A DNA stretch of 43,149 nt, taken from positions 1-43,149 of the forward strand of contig JAQXGK010000045.1 in NCBI GenBank assembly GCA_029006345.1. The letters are read 5' to 3'. Positions 18,573 to 27,137 of this stretch are shown one piece after another. How positions within the stretch are numbered: the first letter of the stretch is position 1; each line of letters opens with the position of its first letter. The DNA comes from Bacillota bacterium. GTDB lineage: Bacteria > Bacillota > Clostridia > Oscillospirales > SIG627. The notes beneath the pieces are model-generated. The model searched no databases. It had not been told where the DNA came from and was given only the letters and a program-made list of their open reading frames with translations. A program made the translations under genes and the position numbers.

Positions 18573-19340
18573 ATGAAGTATTACATAGTAAACGCTTTTT
18601 CAAGCGGCGTAGGCAATGGGAATCCGGCCTGCGTCGTATATACCGATGAGTATCTTGAGGACGAGGAAATGCAGCAGTTTGCGGCGATGATGAATCTTTC
18701 CGAGACCGCTTTTGTCAAAAAGCTTGAAAACGGATATTCACTTCGCTGGTTTACTCCGTCGTTTGAAATAGATTTGTGCGGCCATGCAACTTTGGCAAGT
18801 GCATATGTAATACTTGACCTTGAACATGAGGAATATGACGAGGTTGATTTTTACACAAAAAGCGGTGTTCTTCACGTCGACCGTATAAGTGACTCGTTTT
18901 ATGAAATGCTGTTTCCGAAACGGAGCATGATACCGTTTGCGCCGAGCAGTAAATTATATGAAGCGATAGGTCTGCGCGGCGAATACTACGCTTCGCGGGA
19001 GATAGTCGTTGTTTTGGAGGACGAGGAGCAGGTCGCACGGTATCAGCCGGATTATGACAGGCTTGCCGGGATAGACGATTTTATCGGTGTGGTTATTACC
19101 GCACCGGGAAAGCGCGTGGATTTTGTGTCGCGTTATTTTTGCACGGGACTGCGCCGAGAGGATCCTGTTACCGGCTCATCCCACTGCTATCTCGCACCGT
19201 TTTGGTCGCACAGACTGCAAAAGAAAAAGCTGATAGCCAAGCAAATGTCCGAGCGGGGCGGCACAATCTGGTGCCGGGACGCCGATGACGGCGTCTATTT
19301 GTCAGGCTCTCTTTTCCTTTCGCTTGAGGGCAATTTCTGA
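18573..19340 (+). CDS. PhzF family phenazine biosynthesis-like isomerase
   Basis: YIVNAFSSGVGNGNPACVVY...MNLSETAFVKK...RWFTPSFEIDLCGHATLASAYVI...CTGLRREDPVTGSSHCYLAPFW. Confidence 0.9.
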   Translation: MKYYIVNAFSSGVGNGNPACVVYTDEYLEDEEMQQFAAMMNLSETAFVKKLENGYSLRWFTPSFEIDLCGHATLASAYVILDLEHEEYDEVDFYTKSGVLHVDRISDSFYEMLFPKRSMIPFAPSSKLYEAIGLRGEYYASREIVVVLEDEEQVARYQPDYDRLAGIDDFIGVVITAPGKRVDFVSRYFCTGLRREDPVTGSSHCYLAPFWSHRLQKKKLIAKQMSERGGTIWCRDADDGVYLSGSLFLSLEGNF

Positions 19341-19341
19341 A

Positions 19342-19373
19342 AAAAACGCAAGCCGAAACAGGCTTGCGTTTTT
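19342..19373. terminator. Bidirectional terminator between phzF-like and MBL genes
   Basis: AAAAACGCAAGCC-GAAACA-GGCTTGCGTTTTT. Confidence 0.9.
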
Positions 19374-19410
19374 TGCTGATTATTAGTTCTTTGCTCGCAC
19401 GGCAGGGAGA

Positions 19411-20313
19411 TTATTTCTTTTCCGTGGAGACATGTATATTCTTTCCGTCGGTAGAAACTGTGACAGTACCGTTTATATCTGTTCTGTAAACCTTTGCACC
19501 GACATCGTCCAGTCTTTTGAGCGTGTTGTCGTGAGGATGTCCGTATGAATTGTTGCTGCCGCACGATATTACGGCAAATTCAGGCTGTACTGCCGCGATA
19601 AAGTCTTTAGTGGACGATGTAGAGGAGCCGTGATGACCGACCTTCAAAACCGTGCTTGTGAGAATTCTGCCGCTTTGAAGCATTTCCTGCTCGCTGTCGT
19701 TTCCGGCGTCGCCCGTAAACAGGAAGGATACCTCGCCGCATTCAAGACGGCAGACTATACTGCACTCGTTCAAATCATTGTTTTCCGCCAACGGTGCAAG
19801 TATGGTGAGCTTGCAGTCTCCGAAGCTGTATTCCGCATTCGGCCGTGCTTTATCGACGGGGATATCGTAACTGATGATTGAGTCAAGCAGATATTCGTAT
19901 GATGCGCTGTTGCTTTCCTCATCAGTCATTACGATTCTTTCAACGCTGAAGTTTTTGATTATCTCGCTTGCCGATCCGATGTGGTCGGTATGGGGATGCG
20001 TCAGCACCAGCAGGTCGATGGCATCCACATTGTTGGTTTTAAGGAAGGAGCATATCTCCGAGCGGTTTGAATAGTTGCCGGCGTCGATCAGAATGTCTGT
20101 GCCGTCCGCGAGTGAAATGAGTTCGCAGTCACCCTGTCCGACATCGATAAAGTTAACGACCGCAACAGCGTCGTTTATGACATCGGTTTCGCGTGAGCCG
20201 GTCAGATCGATGATTCCGATTCTATTGAGCGCAAAGAAAACAACTGCTATAATCGCCGCGACGGAGACGACGGCTTTTTTTATGTTTGTCCCGCGTGCAC
20301 TATTCATTTTCAT
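19411..20313 (-). CDS. Membrane-anchored or secreted ComEC/Rec2-like MBL-fold hydrolase
   Basis: N-terminal hydrophobic segment, FIDVGQGDCELISLADGTDILIDAG, THPHTDHIGSASEII, FTGDAGNDSE, KVGHHGSSTSS. Confidence 0.87.
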   Translation of the reverse strand: MKMNSARGTNIKKAVVSVAAIIAVVFFALNRIGIIDLTGSRETDVINDAVAVVNFIDVGQGDCELISLADGTDILIDAGNYSNRSEICSFLKTNNVDAIDLLVLTHPHTDHIGSASEIIKNFSVERIVMTDEESNSASYEYLLDSIISYDIPVDKARPNAEYSFGDCKLTILAPLAENNDLNECSIVCRLECGEVSFLFTGDAGNDSEQEMLQSGRILTSTVLKVGHHGSSTSSTKDFIAAVQPEFAVISCGSNNSYGHPHDNTLKRLDDVGAKVYRTDINGTVTVSTDGKNIHVSTEKK

Positions 20314-21565
20314 TAATGTGTGCGTTTGACAGCATGAGCTTTATCCGGTTTTCCTGATTTACTCTTGTTGCACTTGCATCGTAGTCTATCGGGACGATAT
20401 TTGCGTTGGGGCATATCTCCGTTATTCTTCTTATCATGCCCTTGCCGACAATATGGTTTGGGAGACAGCCAAACGGCTGAGCGCAAACAATATTCGGATA
20501 GCCCTTTTCATACAGCTCGATCATTTCTGCGGTAAGCAGCCAGCCCTCACCCATTTTGCTGCCGTAACCGATAACGCCGTTTACCAGCTTTTTGGTTTCA
20601 GAGTAGCTTGCAAGCGGCTTGAAACCGGCTTTTCTCAGAGCATCGTTCATGCGTGTTTCCATCTTTGTAAGATAGTTGAGAAGCACCGTAACAACCTTCT
20701 TTTTCACGCTGCTGCCGCCGTAAAGCTTGATGTCCTCGAGGCGGTTGTCAACCTTAAAGAGCGCAAACGACATTATGGGAGGCACCATTACTTCGCAGTC
20801 CTGACTAGCCAGAAATTTTTCGAGTCCGTTGTTGCCCAGCGAGGCGTATTTTACATATATCTCACCGACAACGCCGACTTTAATGCGCTTTTTGCCGTCT
20901 TGTTTGATTTTGGCAAAGCTTGTGCATATTTCAAAGAGCAGTTCTTCCATTTTTTTGCCGCTGTAGCCGTGTCCGGCGTGAAGCATTTTTGAAAGCACAG
21001 TGACCCAGTGATTTATCAGAGCGTCGGTCTCGCCTTTGTTTACTTCGTAGGGACGGCATTGATTTGCGGCGAGCATTATGGTATCGCCGTATACAAGACC
21101 CGCTACAAACGCGCGTATAAGGGGGAGAGTGATAGTAAAGCCGGGATTTCTCTCAAGTCCGGAGAGATTGAGCGAAATGACCGGAACATATTCAAGACCT
21201 GCTTTTATAAGCGCTTTACGGAGAAGATGGATATAGTTTGAAGCGCGGCAGCCGCCGCCGGTCTGCGTAATTAAGAGCGCTGTCCTGTGAAGGTCGTATT
21301 TGCCGCTTTCGAGAGCGGAAATCATCTGACCTATGACAAGCAGGGCGGGGTAGCAGGTATCATTGTGGACGTATTTAAGTCCTGTCTGTATTACCTCGGG
21401 GCCTTCGTTGTTCAGACAGACAACGTTGTAGCCCGAGAAGCGCATTACCTGAGAAAGCAGGGAAAAGTGAATGGGCGCCATATTGGGACAAAGGATGGTG
21501 TACTCCTTGTTCATCTCCTTTGTATAGAGAAGCCGCCCGTTCTTGTCGTATTCGAGCTTTGCCAT
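20300..21565 (-). CDS. Acyl-CoA dehydratase activase-related / 2-hydroxyglutaryl-CoA dehydratase-like protein (second dehydratase-like half)
   Basis: NDTCYPALLVIGQMISALESGKYDL, ITQTGGGCRASNYIHLLRKAL, VGVVGEIYVKY, CAQPFGCLPNHIVGKGM...VPIDYDASATRVNQENRIKL. Start overlaps the stop of the 977-aa gene (TAATG). Confidence 0.8.
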   Translation of the reverse strand: MAKLEYDKNGRLLYTKEMNKEYTILCPNMAPIHFSLLSQVMRFSGYNVVCLNNEGPEVIQTGLKYVHNDTCYPALLVIGQMISALESGKYDLHRTALLITQTGGGCRASNYIHLLRKALIKAGLEYVPVISLNLSGLERNPGFTITLPLIRAFVAGLVYGDTIMLAANQCRPYEVNKGETDALINHWVTVLSKMLHAGHGYSGKKMEELLFEICTSFAKIKQDGKKRIKVGVVGEIYVKYASLGNNGLEKFLASQDCEVMVPPIMSFALFKVDNRLEDIKLYGGSSVKKKVVTVLLNYLTKMETRMNDALRKAGFKPLASYSETKKLVNGVIGYGSKMGEGWLLTAEMIELYEKGYPNIVCAQPFGCLPNHIVGKGMIRRITEICPNANIVPIDYDASATRVNQENRIKLMLSNAHINENE

Positions 21566-24498
21566 TATGAGCGACCTCCTTTCGCATTTTTCTTTTCCTG
21601 TTCAAGCGCCGCGAACAAGCTTCTGATTCTGATTTTAACGGCGCCGAGGTTTGTAATTTCATCGATTTTGATTTGCGTATATATTTTGCCGGCCTTTTCG
21701 AGGATATCGCGCATTTCATCGGTGGTGATGGCGTCTACGCCGCAGCCGAACGAAACAAGCTGAATGATGTTCATATCCGGCTTGTCCGAAACATACTTTG
21801 CGGCGGCGTACAGACGGGAGTGGTAGGTCCACTGATTGAGCACGTGAACAGGGAAATGCTCGATATCGCCGCGGAGAGAATCTTCGGTAATGAGCGCCGC
21901 GCCGCAGGAGATAATAAGGCGGTCGATACCGTGGTTGATTTCGGGGTCGAGGTGGTACGGCCTTCCGCACAGCACGATGATATTCATGCCGTTCTCACGC
22001 GCGGTTTTAACGATTTCCTCGCCTTTATCCTTTATTCTGAGCATATAGTGGTTGTACTCGAGGTAGGCCGCATCAACCGCCTGAGCGATCTCCTTGCCCG
22101 AAAACTGTCCGAAATATTTTTCCATTATTGAATGTATCTTCTTCGGAAAATCCTTGCGGCGGTGAATGCCTACATATTCGTTTATATAGGTGATATCCTT
22201 GACCGACGACATATTTGCCCCGATGACCTCGGGATAGTATGCAACGACAGGGCAGTTGTAGTGATTATCCCCCATTTTTTCGTCGAGATTGTATGACATG
22301 CAGGGATAAAAAATGGTTTTCAGACCCATGGATACAAGTCTTTCTATGTGGCCGTGAATCAGCTTGGCAGGGAAGCAAACGGTATCCGAGGGAATGGAGG
22401 TCTGCCCGTTCAGGTAAAGCTCTCTGTCGGATAAGCCGCTGGTTATGACTTCAAACCCGAGCTTTGTGAAGAAGGTGTGCCAGAAGGGCAGCAGCTCGTA
22501 CATATTGAGACCCATCGGTAGACCTATTTTTCCGCGGGGCGCGTTTTCGCACGGCTTATATTCGCTGAGCAGCTTCAGCTTGTAAGCAAACAGATTGAGT
22601 GAATCATCGTTTGACTTTTTCGTGATAGGACGCTCGCAGCGATTGTTGCCGATGTATTTTCTGCCGCTGTCAAAGGTATTGACGGTAAGGCGGCAGTTGT
22701 TCTGACAAAGGCCGCAGTTGACGGTCTTGACGGTATGCGTAAAGTTTTTAATGCGCTCGCCGTCGAGAATGTGGCTTACTGAGTTTTCCGGAGCCATTGA
22801 CTTTGCATACAGCGCGGCGCCGTATGCGCCCATAAGTCCGGAAATTGACGGGCGGATAACCTCGAGCTCAAGCTCCTTTTCAAATGCGCGCAGTACCGAG
22901 TCGTTTAAGAAGGTGCCGCCCTGCACGACAATATGGTCGCCGAGATCCTTACGGCTGGTGGCGCGTATGACCTTATACAGAGCGTTCTTGACGACGCTGA
23001 TGGAAAGACCGGCTGAAATATCCTCGATTTTCGCACCGTCCTTCTGCGCCTGCTTTACAGAGGAGTTCATGAACACCGTGCATCGGCTGCCGAGATCGAC
23101 AGGGTGCTTGCTTTCGAGGCCTTTTTTAGCAAAGTCTTCTATAGAGCTGCCGAGGGCCTGTGCGAAAGTCTGCAAAAACGAGCCGCAGCCGGAGGAACAA
23201 GCTTCGTTCAAAAAGATGTTGTCGATGACTCCGTCCTTTATCTTAAAGCACTTGATATCCTGACCGCCTATGTCGATGATAAAGTCGACATTCGGCATAA
23301 AGAACTTTGCGGCGGTGAAATGGGCTATCGTTTCAACTACGCCGTAATCGAGATCAAAGGCGCTTTTGATGATATCCTCGCCGTAGCCGGTGACTGCGGA
23401 GCTTATTATCTTTATTCCCGGGAATTCAGCGTACACTTCCTCTATAAACTGCTTAATAGTCGGAATCGGATTTCCCTTGTTGGTACAGTAAACTGTTTTT
23501 AACAGCTCGCCGTCGGTATTAATAAGGGCCGCCTTGATGGTGGTGGAGCCTGAATCTATTCCTATGTAGGCGCCGTTTTTATAGCTTGATTTTTCGGCTT
23601 GCTTTATGGTGCTCCTGCTGTGACGCTCAACAAACTCGCGGTATTCGTCTTGGTTTTTGAAAAGAGGCTCAAGGCTTCTGTAGTTGCCTGATGCCTTTGA
23701 AGCACGAAGCTTTTCAAGAGTTTCATCAATCGACAGCGTCCGGTCGCAGCTGAGCGCGGCGCCGAGGGAAACGTAATAGAGCGAGTTTTCCGGAAGCGTG
23801 CCGGTCACGCCGAGAGTCTTGTCAAATGCGCGCCTCAGCTCCGAGAGAAATGTGAGCGGTCCGCCGAGATAAACGACATTTCCCTTTATCTTTCTGCCCT
23901 GAGCGAGACCCGCTATAGTTTGGTTTACTACGGCATACAGTATGCTTGCCGCAATATCGTTCTTTTGCGCGCCCTGATTTATGAGCGGCTGAATATCGCT
24001 TTTTGCGAAAACTCCGCATCGCGAGGCTATGGTATATAACTTTTCATAGCTTTTTGCAAGCTCGTTTATGCCGTCTGCAGATACATCGAGCAGTGTTGCC
24101 ATCTGGTCGATGAAGGCGCCGGTGCCTCCGGCGCAGGCACCGTTCATTCGAACCTCGGGGCAGTTAGAGGTGAATAAAATCTTGGCGTCCTCGCCGCCGA
24201 GCTCGATAATTACATCGGTGCCCGGCAGGTAGGTGTTCGCGGCGATTTTTGTGGCAAAAACCTCCTGAGTGAACGGAATGCTGCAATGGTTTGCCATGCC
24301 CATTCCCGCAGAGCCTGAAATGTTGAGGGAAACTATGTCCTCGCCGAGCTTGTTTTTTATTTCCTGCAAAAGCTCTATTGTCTTCTCAAAAATGAGTGAC
24401 AGATGTCTTTCATAGCTCTTATATACTATTTCATTCGCATCGTTGAGTACGATACATTTTAGGGTTGTAGATCCGACATCCAATCCGATTCTGTACAT
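21565..24498 (-). CDS. Tandem BadF/BcrA-type acyl-CoA dehydratase activase (two ATPase domains) with C-terminal DUF2229/dehydratase-like domain
   Basis: 977 aa. Domain 1: IGLDVGSTTLKCIVLND, GACAGGTGAFIDQMATLLD, SRCGVFAKSDIQPLINQGA. Domain 2: IGIDSGSTTIKAALINTDG, EACSSGCGSFLQTFAQALG, SRCTVFMNSSVKQAQKDGA. C-term TVCFPAKLIHGHIERLV, IFYPCMSYN, VSFGCGVDAITTDEM. Confidence 0.9.
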   Translation of the reverse strand: MYRIGLDVGSTTLKCIVLNDANEIVYKSYERHLSLIFEKTIELLQEIKNKLGEDIVSLNISGSAGMGMANHCSIPFTQEVFATKIAANTYLPGTDVIIELGGEDAKILFTSNCPEVRMNGACAGGTGAFIDQMATLLDVSADGINELAKSYEKLYTIASRCGVFAKSDIQPLINQGAQKNDIAASILYAVVNQTIAGLAQGRKIKGNVVYLGGPLTFLSELRRAFDKTLGVTGTLPENSLYYVSLGAALSCDRTLSIDETLEKLRASKASGNYRSLEPLFKNQDEYREFVERHSRSTIKQAEKSSYKNGAYIGIDSGSTTIKAALINTDGELLKTVYCTNKGNPIPTIKQFIEEVYAEFPGIKIISSAVTGYGEDIIKSAFDLDYGVVETIAHFTAAKFFMPNVDFIIDIGGQDIKCFKIKDGVIDNIFLNEACSSGCGSFLQTFAQALGSSIEDFAKKGLESKHPVDLGSRCTVFMNSSVKQAQKDGAKIEDISAGLSISVVKNALYKVIRATSRKDLGDHIVVQGGTFLNDSVLRAFEKELELEVIRPSISGLMGAYGAALYAKSMAPENSVSHILDGERIKNFTHTVKTVNCGLCQNNCRLTVNTFDSGRKYIGNNRCERPITKKSNDDSLNLFAYKLKLLSEYKPCENAPRGKIGLPMGLNMYELLPFWHTFFTKLGFEVITSGLSDRELYLNGQTSIPSDTVCFPAKLIHGHIERLVSMGLKTIFYPCMSYNLDEKMGDNHYNCPVVAYYPEVIGANMSSVKDITYINEYVGIHRRKDFPKKIHSIMEKYFGQFSGKEIAQAVDAAYLEYNHYMLRIKDKGEEIVKTARENGMNIIVLCGRPYHLDPEINHGIDRLIISCGAALITEDSLRGDIEHFPVHVLNQWTYHSRLYAAAKYVSDKPDMNIIQLVSFGCGVDAITTDEMRDILEKAGKIYTQIKIDEITNLGAVKIRIRSLFAALEQEKKNAKGGRS

Positions 24499-24540
24499 GT
24501 TTGTAATCCTTTTGTAATCCTTGTTTCTGAAAGTATTCTT

Positions 24541-25116
24541 TTATTGATGCTTTTTAGGCTTCTTCCTTACCGAGAATCCGAAGCTGCCAACCTTTCGTCC
24601 GAGCTCCAGGTAGTCGCCGTGCGAGTACGCGACAAGCTTTGCCTTTTTAAGATTAAGCTTGCCTGTTTCGTCGATAAGTTCTTCGTCCACATCGACTGCC
24701 TCTATTGTTGCCAAGAACATATCGTGCGTGCCCAGCGGCTTGATTTCTGTCACCTTGCACTCAAGCGAGAGGGGGGACTGCTTGACTATAGGTGCGTCGA
24801 CCTTTGAACCTTTTTCGGCAGTCAGGCCGAAGCTCTTGAATTTATTTACCTTTTCACCAGTATATACGCCGCACGAATCCGCCTTGCGTACAAGGTCCCG
24901 TGTGACGGTATTTATCGTAAATTCTCCGGTTTCCTTTATGATATCATAAGAATAGCGCTCACGGCGCAGGGAAATATAGGTCATTGCGGGGTTGGAATTG
25001 ATTATTCCGGTCCAGGCAACGGTGATTAGATTGGTGTGCTTCATATTGCCGCAGCCCACAAGGACTACTGGGACGGGTGCGAGCAGAGTCGCGGGTTCCC
25101 AAACTAATTTTGACAT
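24541..25116 (-). CDS. Flavin reductase family protein (flavoredoxin-like)
   Basis: MSKLVWEPATLLAPVPVVLVGCGNMKHTNLITVAWTGIINSNPAMTYISLRRERYSYDIIKETGEFTINT. Start set at 25116. Confidence 0.88.
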   Translation of the reverse strand: MSKLVWEPATLLAPVPVVLVGCGNMKHTNLITVAWTGIINSNPAMTYISLRRERYSYDIIKETGEFTINTVTRDLVRKADSCGVYTGEKVNKFKSFGLTAEKGSKVDAPIVKQSPLSLECKVTEIKPLGTHDMFLATIEAVDVDEELIDETGKLNLKKAKLVAYSHGDYLELGRKVGSFGFSVRKKPKKHQ

Positions 25117-25145
25117 GATTGATTCCTTTCGTAAACAAAATTGAG

Positions 25146-27113
25146 TCAACTTCGCAAAAACATTTTTTCGATTTGCTTTTTGGTAAGCTGAACAATGACC
25201 GGTCTGCCGTGGGGGCAGACAATGATGTTATCTATAGTTTTGAGCGATGAGACTATCCATTCGTAGTCGTGCATGTTGTCCGGTATGCCGGCTTTCACTG
25301 CGGCTTTGCAGGCGGCGGTGAACAGCATTCTGTCCATAAGGTCGTCTGCGGCTGTGGCACGGCCGCCGTTTTTCAGCTCGGCGGCGGTCTTTTCTATTAT
25401 CGACACGAGAGCGTCCTGATTTAATCCCGCAAGCGCTGTCGGAACTCCGCGAAGTGCAAATTCGCTTGCTCCGAAGCTTTCGAGAATAAAGCCCGCGCGG
25501 TTGACCTCGTCGATATTAGCTTCTATAGCGTCAAAGTCGGTGCTGTCGAGCGGGATTATCACAGGCTCAAGCAGCATTTGAGTATCTCTGACGCGCTGAT
25601 TTTTCTTCAGTTTTTCATACAATATACGCTCGTGGGCGGCGTGCTTGTCTATGAGGTAAACCGTGTCATTTGCTTCGTAGCATATGTATGCGTCAAAGAG
25701 GATACCGCGTATTACGCCGTCCGCTGCAACGGGATTGAGCGCTGTTATTTCTGCGTCGCTTTGAGCGTCGGACACCGTGACCGTCATTTTTTTCGGCAAG
25801 TCAGCCTCTGCCGGTACGGTAGGCTTCATAAATGCCGATTGCGCCGTGCTTTTGACGGAAAGCCCGGAGGTGAGCGGTTGATATACGGGGATGTCATACA
25901 GCTTTTGCTGTTCGGCAGTCGGCGCGGCGCCGCTTGCTACTCTGTTTTCGCCTGTTCCCGGCAGGTTGAAGCTGAGCGGCGACTGCGGCTTTTCCTGCCT
26001 TATGGGGGTTGCGGCTTCAAAATGTATCTGCGTCTGACGAAGCGATTGCTGAGCGGCGTGAGAAGCCGAGTCGAGCTTCTCTCGGAGCTTTTCAGGCGCC
26101 TCGGCGTTTACGCTTATCGGATTATTAAGCGCCTCAAGTGCGTTTCTCACAGCGATTGAGACGGCGTTATATACCGCATGCTCGTCGGTAAATCTGACCT
26201 CGGTTTTGGCAGGATGAACATTTACGTCCACATCGCTGTCGGCTAATTCGAGAAACAGAACACAGCCGGGAAATTTGTCGCTTTTGACATAGCTTTTGAA
26301 GGCGTCCTCGAGTGCAAACAGCATGGTTTTGCTCTTGACAAACCGCTTATTTATGAAAAAGCTCTGGAGTGAGCGGTTTGAGCGGGCAAATTCAGGCCGT
26401 GTCACAAAACCGCTGACAGTCATGCCGTTTGCAGTGTACTGTACTTTTGTGAGGTCCGAGGCAAATTCCTTGCCGAAAACCGAATATACCGCATCGAACA
26501 GCTTGCCGTTCCCGGCAGTGGTCAGCTTGGTCTCGCCGTCGGATATGAATTTGAAGGCGATTTCGGGGTGTGATACCGCGAGCCGTTCGACATACCTGAG
26601 TACGGCGGCCGCCTCGGTCCTGTCACGCTTTAAGAATTTTCGCCGTGCAGGCTGATTGAAGAAGAGATCGCGGACTATTACCGTAGTGCCGTCGGGGCAG
26701 CCCGCCTCTTCAACGGACAGCACTGTGTCACCCTCGCAAAGCAACTGTGTGCCGAGCGTATTTTCCGCGCGCTTTGACAATACGGTAAAGCGGCTGACTG
26801 AGGATATTGCCGCGAGAGCTTCGCCGCGGAAACCGAGCGTGCCGATGGAGTCAAGATCAGAGGGGGATTTTATCTTGCTTGTCGCGTGGCGTCGGATGCA
26901 AAGCTCGACATCGTCTCTTTCCATACCGCAGCCGTTGTCGGTTACGCGCATAAGGACACTGCCGCCGGCCCGGATTTCTATCGTGACGGCGTCAGCATGG
27001 GCGTCTATGGAGTTTTCTACCAGCTCTTTTATAACCGAACAGGGGCGTTCGACCACTTCGCCGGCGGCTATTAAATTGCTTGTCGCGCGGTCAAGCACAT
27101 TGATTACTGCCAT
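25146..27113 (-). CDS. mutL: DNA mismatch repair protein MutL
   Basis: IAAGEVVERPCSVIKELVENSIDAHA, TDNGCGM, HATSKI, TLGFRGEALAAISSVS. C-terminal IDKHAAHERILYEKL and CPHGRP endonuclease-domain motifs. Confidence 0.97.
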   Translation of the reverse strand: MAVINVLDRATSNLIAAGEVVERPCSVIKELVENSIDAHADAVTIEIRAGGSVLMRVTDNGCGMERDDVELCIRRHATSKIKSPSDLDSIGTLGFRGEALAAISSVSRFTVLSKRAENTLGTQLLCEGDTVLSVEEAGCPDGTTVIVRDLFFNQPARRKFLKRDRTEAAAVLRYVERLAVSHPEIAFKFISDGETKLTTAGNGKLFDAVYSVFGKEFASDLTKVQYTANGMTVSGFVTRPEFARSNRSLQSFFINKRFVKSKTMLFALEDAFKSYVKSDKFPGCVLFLELADSDVDVNVHPAKTEVRFTDEHAVYNAVSIAVRNALEALNNPISVNAEAPEKLREKLDSASHAAQQSLRQTQIHFEAATPIRQEKPQSPLSFNLPGTGENRVASGAAPTAEQQKLYDIPVYQPLTSGLSVKSTAQSAFMKPTVPAEADLPKKMTVTVSDAQSDAEITALNPVAADGVIRGILFDAYICYEANDTVYLIDKHAAHERILYEKLKKNQRVRDTQMLLEPVIIPLDSTDFDAIEANIDEVNRAGFILESFGASEFALRGVPTALAGLNQDALVSIIEKTAAELKNGGRATAADDLMDRMLFTAACKAAVKAGIPDNMHDYEWIVSSLKTIDNIIVCPHGRPVIVQLTKKQIEKMFLRS

Positions 27114-27137
27114 TTTGCCGCCTTCCTTTCATTTGCT

